Origin: Hyphomicrobiaceae bacterium
Lineage (GTDB): Bacteria > Pseudomonadota > Alphaproteobacteria > Rhizobiales > JAKIUO01
DNA: 8,514 nucleotides
Assembly (NCBI GenBank): GCA_021647535.1
Contig: JAKIUO010000128.1
Coordinates: 1 to 8,514, forward strand
Direction: 5' to 3'
In this document: positions 1 through 5,924 of the stretch, piece after piece
Numbering within the stretch: the stretch's first letter is position 1
How the letters are laid out: each line of letters begins with the position of its first letter
Notes under the pieces: generated by a model
The model's database searches: none
What the model was told of the DNA's origin: nothing
The model's input: the letters and a program-made list of their open reading frames with translations, nothing else
Position numbers and translations under genes: made by a program

Positions 1-409
1 TGGGGTTGTTAGGGTGAATGATCACCAGCACATCAAGGGTGTCCAGCTGTTCATGCATGAGCTCAGGAGAAAGCCTTTGAACTTCGTGTCCCATTTGTTG
101 CCAGGCGTGATGATGTTCGCCGTATCCCGGATCAATGATCCCCACACGGCTGTGGGTAAATAGGGTGGGGAGCATCTGAATGGCGGCTTGCGATCCAGCC
201 ACCGGTAAAAGGTAGTCTGTGCCATAATAGTCTTGTGCAGCCGCCAGCAGGCCATCTTGTTCTTCTGGCAAGCGTTCCCAGCAGGTTGCGGGGATCGGTG
301 GGACCGGCCAGCCATTCGGGTTGATGCCGGTGGACAGATCGAGCCAGTCTGCAAGGGGGATCTTGTAGCGCTTTGCCGCCTCTTGCAATCGTCCGCCATG
401 TTCAAGCAT
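1..409 (-). CDS. cobC: CobC, threonine-phosphate decarboxylase-like PLP enzyme (partial)
   Basis: This is the N-terminal 136 residues of a class I/II aminotransferase-fold, PLP-dependent protein; the rest lies beyond the left edge. The family makes (R)-1-amino-2-propanol phosphate from threonine phosphate, the linker that CobD attaches to adenosylcobyric acid. Visible motifs are LDLSTGINP (residues 23-31), PVAGSQAAIQMLP (69-81, cofactor phosphate region), PGYGEHHHAW (94-103) and the fold-type I HPNNP motif (132-136), where the window stops. The PLP lysine is not visible. I chose the ATG at 409 because AAGGA lies 7 nt upstream and translation from it gives the conserved MLEHGG start. A nearer ATG at 417, overlapping the cobD stop, is in another frame and gives no recognisable protein. 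It starts 4 nt after cobD, so the two are probably co-translated. In Salmonella nomenclature this enzyme is called CobD. Confidence 0.9.
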   Translation of the reverse strand, partial: MLEHGGRLQEAAKRYKIPLADWLDLSTGINPNGWPVPPIPATCWERLPEEQDGLLAAAQDYYGTDYLLPVAGSQAAIQMLPTLFTHSRVGIIDPGYGEHHHAWQQMGHEVQRLSPELMHEQLDTLDVLVIIHPNNP

Positions 410-413
410 GGGG

Positions 414-1346
414 TCATCCTTCTTTGAAAAAGGCGATGCCGAGAAAAACGGCAAGCCACAGGGTAAGGGTAAGGGTGACGAGCTTGAGGGCGCGCGAAAT
501 ATCCCTGGCCTCGGGGGCGGGGCCAGCGCCAAGCGTTGGGCGTTCGTGCCATTTTCCATGATAGCGCGCCCGTCCGCCCAGGGAGACGCCAAGCGCCCCG
601 GCACCGCTCGCCATCACCGGCCCGGCATTGGGGCTTTCGCATAAATACCCCTGATTGTACCAGCACAACAACGCGGTTTCGAGTTTGCCACCAACAAGGG
701 GGGCCAGCAGGGCATAGGATAAAGCCGTGAGGCGGGCGGGGATGAAATTGAGGGCATCATCAAAGCGTGCGGCGGCCCAGCCGAAATTTTCAAACCGCTT
801 GTTGCGATAGCCCCACATGGCATCCAGCGTGTTGGCGAGGCGATAGAGAATGACCCCGGGCAATCCCGCGACAAAGAACCAGAACAGCGCTGCAAAGGTG
901 CTGTCATTGCCATTTTCCAGCACAGATTCGCAGGTCGCCTTTGCAATGTCGAGGGTCTCTGGATCACGGCTTACAATACGCCCGGCGAGCACCCGGGCCA
1001 TGGCTTGATCGTCTTGAGCAAGGGCGTCAGCAATGGGGGCGGCGTGATCAAACAGACTCTCATGACCAATTGCCAGATAAAGACCAAGAACAGTGAAGGT
1101 CAGCGACAAAGCGGGGGGAAGAAAAAGCGGCAATACGGCGAGCGCGGTGATTGGCAATAGCAGGGCGGCAAGGGCAAGCAGGCCGTACAGCCTTTGTTGC
1201 AAGGGCGAGCCCATATGCTGGTTCAGGCGTTTTTCAATGCCATCCGCCAGAGCACCAAAGCCGACAAGCGGGTGCCAACGGCGCGGTTCGCCAAGCAGCC
1301 CGTCAAGGCAGACGGCAATAATCGCTGCGAGCGCCGTCATGATCAT
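414..1346 (-). CDS. cobD: CobD/CbiB, adenosylcobinamide-phosphate synthase
   Basis: This is a 310-residue integral membrane protein of the CobD/CbiB family, near the usual length. It joins aminopropanol (phosphate) to the f-propionate of adenosylcobyric acid. Evidence is the N-terminal LDGLLGEPRRWHP motif (residues 14-26), SVLENGNDSTFAALFW (141-156), the following LPGVILYRLANTLDAMWGY stretch (162-180), and ESPNAGPVMASGAGALGV (237-254). Hydrophobic segments at about 2-13, 55-95, 150-170, 205-228 and 287-307 fit several membrane spans. The start at 1346 overlaps the bluB stop as ATGA and has AAAGGG 6-7 nt upstream; an in-frame ATG at 1340 is possible but less well placed. It sits between bluB and cobC in an apparently coupled run, so linker synthesis and attachment are expressed together with the lower-ligand enzyme. 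Confidence 0.95.
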   Translation of the reverse strand: MIMTALAAIIAVCLDGLLGEPRRWHPLVGFGALADGIEKRLNQHMGSPLQQRLYGLLALAALLLPITALAVLPLFLPPALSLTFTVLGLYLAIGHESLFDHAAPIADALAQDDQAMARVLAGRIVSRDPETLDIAKATCESVLENGNDSTFAALFWFFVAGLPGVILYRLANTLDAMWGYRNKRFENFGWAAARFDDALNFIPARLTALSYALLAPLVGGKLETALLCWYNQGYLCESPNAGPVMASGAGALGVSLGGRARYHGKWHERPTLGAGPAPEARDISRALKLVTLTLTLWLAVFLGIAFFKEG

Positions 1347-1996
1347 TTTGAGCCCTTTCGTGTGCCCCAGCGATTGTCATCGACATAATTTTCAAGAGGT
1401 TTGCTTTTGGCCCAGCCCTCCAGCTCCAGCATGGGTTTTTCGTAAAATCTTTCCACATGGCCAATGCATAAAATGGCGACCGCTTTGGCCCCCTTTGGCA
1501 AAGACAGCAATGCGCCCAGTCTGGCGGGGTCAAAGAGCGACACCCAGCCAAGGCCGATCCCCTCGGCCCGCGCGGCCAGCCACATATTCTGAATGGCGCA
1601 GGCCACCGAAGCCAGATCCATTTCGGGCAGGGTGCGCCGGCCAAACACATGCTTTTCGCGCCCGTCCATGAGAGCGACCACCAGCAATTCACCACATTGC
1701 AAGATACCCTCGACTTTCAGCGCCATAAACTCATCGGCACGTTCGTTCAGGGCATCGGCGGTGGCGCGGCGTTCTTCATCGACCAGAGCGTGAATGTCCC
1801 GGCGCATTTGCTGATCTGATATCCGGACCATACGCCAGGGTTGCATGAGGCCAACGCTTGGCGCGTGATGGGCAGCTTGCAGCAGGCGGGCCATGAGAGC
1901 AGGGTCAACAGGGTCAGGCAGAAAATGGCGCATGTCGCGACGCTGTTCGATCACGCGGTAAATCGCGTCGATTTCGGCTTTGCTAAAATCACTCAT
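1343..1996 (-). CDS. bluB: BluB, 5,6-dimethylbenzimidazole synthase
   Basis: This is a 217-residue flavin-destructase of the nitroreductase fold. BluB cleaves reduced FMN with oxygen to make 5,6-dimethylbenzimidazole, the lower axial ligand of B12, so its presence points to an aerobic producer. Family signatures are EQRRDMRHF (residues 17-25), HHAPSVGLMQPWRMV (43-57), GLGWVSLFDP (148-157), ILCIGHVERF (175-184) and a C-terminal NRWGTRKG. D21 and S153 probably match the catalytically important Asp and Ser reported for Sinorhizobium BluB; that alignment is by eye. I use the ATG at 1996, with AGGA about 10 nt upstream. An in-frame TTG at 2014 would add six residues but is unlikely. Its stop overlaps the cobD start. 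It is the first gene after a 258-nt gap and may have its own promoter. Confidence 0.95.
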   Translation of the reverse strand: MSDFSKAEIDAIYRVIEQRRDMRHFLPDPVDPALMARLLQAAHHAPSVGLMQPWRMVRISDQQMRRDIHALVDEERRATADALNERADEFMALKVEGILQCGELLVVALMDGREKHVFGRRTLPEMDLASVACAIQNMWLAARAEGIGLGWVSLFDPARLGALLSLPKGAKAVAILCIGHVERFYEKPMLELEGWAKSKPLENYVDDNRWGTRKGSK

Positions 1997-2092
1997 CGGG
2001 GTCCGTTCCTGCAAGGGGCTTCATTCAAGCGCGAACCATATCAAGCTGTGATGGCGCGGTCCATATGTTTGCGCGGGGGTGTCTCGCTGTCG

Positions 2093-2120
2093 CGAATGGG
2101 CTATCGCCCATACCCATTCG
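2093..2120. repeat. Inverted repeat with two alternative stems
   Basis: CGAATGGG (2093-2100) is exactly complementary to CCCATTCG (2113-2120), giving an 8-bp stem with a 12-nt loop. An overlapping, mutually exclusive stem pairs ATGGGC (2096-2101) with GCCCAT (2106-2111) around the TATC loop. It lies about 100 nt upstream of the bluB start on the minus strand. Function is unknown; a role in mRNA stability or in regulating bluB is only a guess. Confidence 0.6.
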
Positions 2121-2225
2121 GGGAAAGCATCCCATAGACGCTAAGTTAAAAATTCGGGTTCCCAAGCTCTGCTTTTTTGAAACAAAAAGAAGGGGGTTTG
2201 GGGGGATTTTTTCTCCCAAGCGGGT

Positions 2226-2241
2226 GTGGGCAGCCGCCCAC
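2226..2241. repeat. Hairpin just downstream of the phosphatase gene
   Basis: GTGGGC (2226-2231) and GCCCAC (2236-2241) form a perfect 6-bp GC-rich stem with a 4-nt loop, 13 nt past the phosphatase stop codon on the minus strand. It is not a textbook intrinsic terminator, because on the transcribed strand it is followed by CCGCTTGGGAGAAAAAA and not by a U-run. It could instead protect the 3' end of the upstream transcript or be part of an intergenic repeat. Confidence 0.5.
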
Positions 2242-2254
2242 TTGCGCAGCAAAT

Positions 2255-2761
2255 CTAGACCTCAAGCACAAAGGGTTCGCCCTCAAAAGCTTCGGCACCA
2301 CGGCCAATGGCTGCGATGGCCTTTGTCATGCGGCCTTTTCGTTCGAGTAGTTTGTCAGCCAGGGTAATGAGGCGGATATTGGGGGTGGCCGAGGGCGAGA
2401 GACAGCGCAGTTTTTGCGCTAGCTGGTGTTCGTCGAGTGTTGGTTTGGCGGCGCAGGCCAGTATATAGGCGCTGGCCGTGGAGCGGCTGATGCCCGCATA
2501 GCAGGTGAGGACAAGGGGAGTGCTGGCGGGCCGGGTCGCATTAAAATCAAGCAGGGCTTCCAGGTGATGAAGGGAGGGCGCGGTGAGCCCGTCGCGGGGT
2601 TCGACAATGTCGTTCATGACGCTGAGGTGAAATTGGTTTTGCGGGATTTGTCCGGGCCGTTTGAAGTCTGCCGGATCGCTGACCAGTGCCAGCAGATGCC
2701 GCGCCCCGCTTTTTTGAAGCGTGGTTTCAAGCTGTGAATGGGGACAGACCCAGAGTGTCAT
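2255..2761 (-). CDS. Protein tyrosine phosphatase-like protein, cob-operon associated
   Basis: This 168-residue soluble protein has the cysteine-phosphatase signature CX5R as CYAGISRS (Cys87, Arg93), preceded by the hydrophobic strand PLVLT. Asp51 in VMNDIVEP, 36 residues upstream of the cysteine, is placed to be the general acid. Predicted tyrosine phosphatases of this kind are known from alphaproteobacteria; the conserved tail AIAAIGRGAEAFEGEPF recalls family members I remember. Its real substrate is unknown. The gene starts 9 nt after cobQ, with AAGGA overlapping the cobQ stop codon, so co-translation is very likely. That context suggests a role linked to B12 synthesis, for example removing phosphate from a corrinoid or nucleotide-loop intermediate, but it could equally be a true protein phosphatase. 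The fold is confidently assigned; the substrate is not. Confidence 0.85.
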   Translation of the reverse strand: MTLWVCPHSQLETTLQKSGARHLLALVSDPADFKRPGQIPQNQFHLSVMNDIVEPRDGLTAPSLHHLEALLDFNATRPASTPLVLTCYAGISRSTASAYILACAAKPTLDEHQLAQKLRCLSPSATPNIRLITLADKLLERKGRMTKAIAAIGRGAEAFEGEPFVLEV

Positions 2762-2770
2762 TTGTGATCC

Positions 2771-4231
2771 TTAGCGTGCCATTTTAATGATGGCCTCTAT
2801 GTCCATATGGGTTTCCAGATGGTTGGCCAGTGCGTCCAGCACCTCGTTGATCTGGCGTTCATGGTCAAGGTTTGAGGGCTTGCCACCCAGCCGCTTCAGC
2901 CAGCTTGAGCGCTGTTTGTCATTGGCAAACAGGCCATGAATATAAGTGCCGCAAATGCGTCCGTTCGGGCTTAGTGCACCCTCCGCCTGACCGTTTTGAA
3001 GAGTGGCAAAAGGAGTTTGCAGGCCTGTCCCGCTCATTTCGCCCATATGCATCTCATAGCCCTCAAATGGCGTGCCGTCAAAGGAGTGGCCGCTTATCTG
3101 TTCAAGATGTTTTTGCGGGCCAAGGACCGTTTGTACGTCAAGCAGGCTGAGGCCCTTCACGGTTTGCGCCGATCCCTCGACCCCCTCGGGGTCAGCAATG
3201 TAGTTGCCAAGCATCTGATAACCACCGCAAATGCCCAGCACAGAGCCACCGCGCCGCATATGGGCCTTGATATCCACATCCCATCCTTCAGCGTGCAGGG
3301 TCGCCAGATCGGCAATGGTTGACTTGGAGCCGCACAGGATGATCAGGTCCGTGTCGCTCTGGATCACCTCGCCGGGCCAGATTTTCTGTGCGCTGACATC
3401 AGGTTCGGCAATGAGCGGGTCAAGATCATCAAAATTGGCAATATGGGGCAGGATGGGGACAGCGATTTTCACGTTGGCGGTGCCGTTTTGCTGTTGCTTC
3501 TCCTCTAGTTTGAAACCATCTTCAGCAGGCAGTTTGAAGGCATTTTTAAAATGCGGAATGAGCCCGAAGTCCTGCCAGCCGGTTTTTTGTGCAATCAGTT
3601 TCATGCCCTTGTCGAACAAAGCCGGATCGCCCCGAAAACGGTTGACGATAAAACCACAGACCATGCTTGCATCTTCTGGCGCAATGACGGTTTTGGTGCC
3701 GACAAGCGCTGCGATGACGCCGCCCCGGTCGATATCGCCAATCACCACCACAGGCACATTAGCGGCTCTGGCAAAGCCCATATTGGCGAGATCATGAAGG
3801 CGCAGATTGATTTCAGAGGCGCTGCCAGCTCCCTCTACCAGCACAAAATCAGCATGGGCTTTCAGGCGCTCGAAACTCTCCAGCACGGCATTCATGAGCT
3901 TTGGTTTTGTGCGCTGAAACTCACGGGCTTTTTGATTGCCTATGACCTTGCCCTGCACGATGACCTGCGCCCCCAGCTCGCTTTGGGGCTTTAATAAAAC
4001 GGGGTTCATATCGGTGAGCGGTGGGGTGCGCGCCGCTTTTGCCTGCAAGGCCTGGGCGCGGCCGATTTCGCCGCCATCATAGGTAACGGCCGCATTATTC
4101 GACATATTTTGCGGCTTGAAGGGCCTGACGGCATAGCCGCGATTGGCAAGGGCGCGTGCCAGTCCAGCGACGATCAGCGATTTGCCAACATCGGAGCCAG
4201 TGCCCTGAAACATGATCGCCTTGCCATTCAT
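2771..4231 (-). CDS. cobQ: CobQ/CbiP, cobyric acid synthase
   Basis: This 486-residue glutamine-dependent amidotransferase, full length for the family, amidates the b, d, e and g carboxylates of adenosylcobyrinic a,c-diamide to give adenosylcobyric acid. The N-terminal ATP-binding domain shows GTGSDVGKS (residues 10-18), FKPQNMSNNA (38-47) and VEGAGSASEINL (132-143). The C-terminal class I glutaminase-like domain shows the nucleophile elbow LGICGGYQMLG (Cys335) and GTYIHGLF (His432). The DVGKS form and the early QNMSNN motif separate it from the a,c-diamide synthase CobB. The start at 4231 gives the conserved MNGKAIMFQGTGSDVGKS; the best SD-like sequence, AAAGGTGG, is about 13 nt upstream, which is rather far. 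It follows cobO after 38 nt, within an imperfect 19-nt tandem repeat, and is followed 9 nt later by the phosphatase gene. Confidence 0.97.
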   Translation of the reverse strand: MNGKAIMFQGTGSDVGKSLIVAGLARALANRGYAVRPFKPQNMSNNAAVTYDGGEIGRAQALQAKAARTPPLTDMNPVLLKPQSELGAQVIVQGKVIGNQKAREFQRTKPKLMNAVLESFERLKAHADFVLVEGAGSASEINLRLHDLANMGFARAANVPVVVIGDIDRGGVIAALVGTKTVIAPEDASMVCGFIVNRFRGDPALFDKGMKLIAQKTGWQDFGLIPHFKNAFKLPAEDGFKLEEKQQQNGTANVKIAVPILPHIANFDDLDPLIAEPDVSAQKIWPGEVIQSDTDLIILCGSKSTIADLATLHAEGWDVDIKAHMRRGGSVLGICGGYQMLGNYIADPEGVEGSAQTVKGLSLLDVQTVLGPQKHLEQISGHSFDGTPFEGYEMHMGEMSGTGLQTPFATLQNGQAEGALSPNGRICGTYIHGLFANDKQRSSWLKRLGGKPSNLDHERQINEVLDALANHLETHMDIEAIIKMAR

Positions 4232-4235
4232 CTGG

Positions 4236-4284
4236 AACTCGATACCACCTTTAAAATTTGATGCCGCCCTTAAAACTCAATACC
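4236..4284. repeat. Imperfect 19-nt tandem repeat spanning the cobO/cobQ junction
   Basis: Read on the minus strand, GGTATTGAGTTTTAAGGGC is followed by GGCATCAAATTTTAAAGGT and then GGTATCGAGTT, about 2.6 copies with a 19-nt period. Copy 1 matches partial copy 3 at 10 of 11 positions and copy 2 at 13 of 19. The array covers the last codons and TAA of cobO and the spacer up to cobQ, and each full copy carries a TTTTAA(A/G)GG core that includes an SD-like AAGG or AAAGG. It may be a local duplication that created the cobQ ribosome-binding region. Confidence 0.6.
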
Positions 4285-4884
4285 GGATTGCGCTTTGACG
4301 CCTGCTTTGAAATGATGTTTGACGAGGCTCATTTCCGTGACCATATCAGCCACTTCGATCAGCTCGGGTTTGGCATTGCGCCCCGTCACGACCACATGTA
4401 AATCCTTGCGCCGCGCCACCAGCGCCGCCACCACTTTTTGCAGGTCAAGATATTCATAGCGCAGGGCAATATTGAGTTCGTCCAGAATGATGAGGCTGAT
4501 TGCCGGGTTGGCCAACAGCTCTTCAACCTTGCCCCAGGCGCGCTGCGCGGCGGCGATATCGCGCTGTTTATCCTGCGTTTCCCAGGTAAAACCTTCGCCC
4601 ATGGTGTGCCATTCCATCAGATCGTCAAAACGCTTCAGGGCATCGCGCTCTCCGGCCTGCCAGGCCCCCTTGATGAATTGCACAATGCCTACGCGGCGGC
4701 CATGGCCGAGCATACGCAAAGCCAGACCAAAAGCGGCGGTGGACTTGCCTTTGCCAGGGCCTGTATTGACAATCAGCAGGCCTTTTTCAATGGTTTTGGA
4801 GGCCACTTCCGCATCCTGTACCTTTTTGCGATTGGCCATTTTACGCTGGTGTTTTTGTTCGGCGTTTTCTTTTTCATCACTCAT
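4270..4884 (-). CDS. cobO: CobO, cob(I)yrinic acid a,c-diamide adenosyltransferase
   Basis: This 204-residue CobA/CobO/BtuR-type corrinoid adenosyltransferase transfers the 5'-deoxyadenosyl group from ATP to cobalt(I) of the corrin. Its P-loop is GPGKGKSTA (residues 42-50), with VQFIKGAW (68-75), GEGFTWETQD (96-105), ILDELNIAL (133-141) and VVTGRNA (165-171), all in the family order. The C-terminus KHHFKAGVKAQSGIEF is also typical. The charged first 30 residues (many Lys, Glu, Gln) form the N-terminal extension seen in this family. The start ATG overlaps the cobP stop as ATGA, implying translational coupling. The product feeds CobQ, encoded next. The gene is intact and nothing in it looks unusual. 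Confidence 0.97.
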   Translation of the reverse strand: MSDEKENAEQKHQRKMANRKKVQDAEVASKTIEKGLLIVNTGPGKGKSTAAFGLALRMLGHGRRVGIVQFIKGAWQAGERDALKRFDDLMEWHTMGEGFTWETQDKQRDIAAAQRAWGKVEELLANPAISLIILDELNIALRYEYLDLQKVVAALVARRKDLHVVVTGRNAKPELIEVADMVTEMSLVKHHFKAGVKAQSGIEF

Positions 4885-5426
4885 TGTTTTTCACCTGTAG
4901 GGGCGTTTTTCAGCTGTATGGGAAGTCCGGCGGTCATCAATATCACCTCATCGGCAAGCGCCGCAACCTTTTGATTGAGCATTCCTGCCGCATCGCGAAA
5001 ACGCCGTGCCAGCGCATTTTCAGGGACGATGCCCATGCCGGTTTCATTGGCGACAACAAACCAGGGGCCGCGCGGTTTTTGAAGAGCGATCAGCAGCGCA
5101 TCACATTCATGGGCCAGATCGCACTCGCGCAAAATATGGTTGGAAAGCCACAGGGTCAGGCAGTCCACAAGGATTGGCGCACCAGCGGGCACCTGCTGCA
5201 ATGCCTTTGCCAGATCAAGTGGCGTTTCAATCGTCTGCCAGCCGTTTTTACGCCGCATCTGATGTTTTTTGATGCGGGCGCTCATTTCGTCATCAAAGGC
5301 CTGTGCCGTGGCAATGTAGATCCATGGTGCGGGCAGGGCGGAGATCAGTGTTTCGGCATGAAGGCTTTTCCCCGAGCGTGCCCCGCCAAGTAAAAAAGTC
5401 AGTCGCGGGGCTGTCAGCTCTGCCAT
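4881..5426 (-). CDS. cobP: CobP/CobU, adenosylcobinamide kinase / phosphate guanylyltransferase
   Basis: This is a 181-residue bifunctional enzyme that phosphorylates adenosylcobinamide and then makes adenosyl-GDP-cobinamide. The P-loop GGARSGKS is at residues 14-21. RIKKHQMRRKNGWQTIE contains His55, probably equivalent to the guanylylated histidine of Salmonella CobU (alignment by eye). VDCLTLWLSN (87-96) and ANETGMGIVP (126-135) are further family motifs. I chose the ATG at 5426, which has a strong GGAAGGAAG upstream and places the P-loop at the usual distance from the start. An in-frame ATG at 5462 would add 12 charged residues and overlap the SD, so it is less likely. It is the first gene of the minus-strand arm and overlaps cobO by ATGA. 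No riboswitch is visible in its leader. Confidence 0.96.
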   Translation of the reverse strand: MAELTAPRLTFLLGGARSGKSLHAETLISALPAPWIYIATAQAFDDEMSARIKKHQMRRKNGWQTIETPLDLAKALQQVPAGAPILVDCLTLWLSNHILRECDLAHECDALLIALQKPRGPWFVVANETGMGIVPENALARRFRDAAGMLNQKVAALADEVILMTAGLPIQLKNAPTGEKQ

Positions 5427-5518
5427 TGGTTTACTTCCTTCCTTGCTTTCCGTATTTCGCACCCAAGTTTTGGGCCGGTCTTGAAAAAGAGTCTTCGGCG
5501 ACGCTTATGCAGCGGGCA

Positions 5519-5538
5519 TTTAGGGAATAGTCCCTAAA
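5519..5538. repeat. 8-bp hairpin TTTAGGGA / TCCCTAAA
   Basis: TTTAGGGA (5519-5526) and TCCCTAAA (5531-5538) form a perfect 8-bp stem with the 4-nt loop ATAG. It lies about 93 nt upstream of the cobP start on the minus strand. It could be an operator, a leader hairpin of the cobP transcript or part of the neighbouring repeat; it lacks the U-tract of an intrinsic terminator on either strand. Confidence 0.55.
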
Positions 5539-5550
5539 AACCCAACAATT

Positions 5551-5602
5551 GGGATTGCACAAGGGTCTAGACCCTTTGCCGCTTTCGCGCGTAGCGAATC
5601 CC
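5551..5602. repeat. Structured element with perfect 16-nt palindrome, probable intergenic repeat
   Basis: The outer arms GGGATT (5551-5556) and AATCCC (5597-5602) are complementary, and the stem can continue as GC/GC past one bulged G. Inside are the perfect palindrome AAGGGTCTAGACCCTT (5561-5576) and a small stem TTCGC/GCGAA (5584-5588 with 5594-5598) that competes with the outer extension. This nested architecture is typical of dispersed palindromic repeats. Only one copy is in the window, so repetition is inferred. Confidence 0.5.
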
Positions 5603-5704
5603 CGGAGGCCTTCTTTTCTTCTTTTGCGTAACATCAAGTTTTTAAGTCCAGTCATAGGCGAGCCTTGCCAGGCTGACAAGTCGGCAAAACCATCGCCAGC
5701 CTTG

Positions 5705-5733
5705 TTGACATCCCTCATGCGCTCCCATAGGTT
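5705..5733 (+). promoter_or_regulatory. Probable sigma-70-type promoter for the riboswitch-led arm
   Basis: A perfect -35 box TTGACA (5705-5710) is followed after 17 nt by TAGGTT (5728-5733), a weak -10 matching TATAAT at three of six positions. Transcription would start near 5740, exactly where the 5' strand of the riboswitch P1 stem begins, which supports the assignment. The weak -10 keeps the call moderate. Confidence 0.55.
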
Positions 5734-5739
5734 CGCCGT

Positions 5740-5908
5740 GATGGTGCCGCTCGTTTGAGCGGCAAAAAGGGAACGGGGTGCGATTGTTTTCGATCAATTC
5801 CCCGGCTGTCGCCGCAACTGTAAGCGATGAGTTTTCTTTCAGGATCCACTGGGAAACCGGGAAGGCGAAAGAAAACGTTTTAGTCGCAAAGCCAGGAGAC
5901 CTGCCATC
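5740..5908 (+). promoter_or_regulatory. Cobalamin (B12) riboswitch aptamer
   Basis: The conserved B12 box is present as GCCAGGAGACCTGCC (5891-5905). Other elements appear in the right order: P1 from GATGG (5740-5744) with CCATC (5904-5908); a P2-like hairpin TGCCGCTC/GAGCGGCA (5745-5752 with 5757-5764); AAAAAGGGAA (5764-5773); a CGGGG/CCCCG stem; GCCGCAACTGTAAGC (5811-5825); and a peripheral 10-bp helix GTTTTCTTTC/GAAAGAAAAC (5831-5840 with 5867-5876) enclosing CCACTGGGAAACCGGGAAGG. The class binds adenosylcobalamin or a related cobalamin and normally switches expression off when B12 is plentiful. It precedes DUF1636-cobW-cobN, so it probably controls cobalt insertion. No U-tract terminator follows it, which favours control of translation initiation. 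Confidence 0.96.
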
Positions 5909-5924
5909 TATAAATGCAACCCGA

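Larger units (their letters stand above)
1997..2254. other. Non-coding gap between phosphatase gene and bluB, rich in hairpins
   Basis: I see no convincing gene in these 258 nt; the short frames that cross it have no recognisable product and run over low-complexity sequence. It holds two competing stems at 2093-2120, an AT stem CTTTTT/AAAAAG at 2172-2189, runs of five and six or more G on the plus strand at 2191-2205, an 8-nt direct repeat TCCCAAGC (2160-2167 and 2214-2221), and a 6-bp hairpin at 2226-2241. It interrupts an otherwise tightly packed minus-strand operon, so it may carry a terminator or processing site, a promoter for bluB, or a dispersed intergenic repeat. I found no sigma-70-like promoter that I would defend. 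Confidence 0.55.
5427..5704. other. Divergent intergenic region with several dyads
   Basis: No gene is supported in these 278 nt. It must hold the promoter for the cobP-led minus-strand operon, but I could not find a convincing -35/-10 pair on that strand. It is dense in inverted repeats: CCCAA-gtt-TTGGG (5462-5474), an 8-bp hairpin at 5519-5538, CCCAA-caa-TTGGG (5541-5553), and a larger folded element at 5551-5602 around a perfect 16-nt palindrome. The chance minus-strand translation across 5540-5630 resembles spurious peptides encoded by alphaproteobacterial intergenic repeats, which suggests a dispersed repeat; this is from memory. Confidence 0.55.

Noticed and set aside
22..666. Long minus-strand open frame across the cobC/cobD junction, starting in effect at the ATG that overlaps the cobD stop
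   Set aside because: It is out of frame with the clear CobC and CobD proteins, its translation is rich in Arg, Pro and Trp with no family resemblance, and it cuts across two well-supported genes.
2226..2241. Intrinsic terminator after the phosphatase gene
   Set aside because: The hairpin is good, but no U-run follows it on the minus-strand transcript, so I list it only as a hairpin.
3231..3797. 188-codon plus-strand frame antisense to cobQ
   Set aside because: It lies wholly opposite a confident cobQ, has no recognisable motif or good SD, and is the kind of mirror frame expected in GC-rich coding DNA.
4438..4974. 178-codon plus-strand frame antisense to cobO and cobP
   Set aside because: It is a mirror frame of two well-supported overlapping genes; its hydrophobic stretches come from reading the complement and not from a real membrane protein.
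5431..5718. 95-codon minus-strand frame upstream of cobP
   Set aside because: It covers the hairpin-rich intergenic region and overlaps the cobP leader; the peptide looks like translated intergenic repeat.
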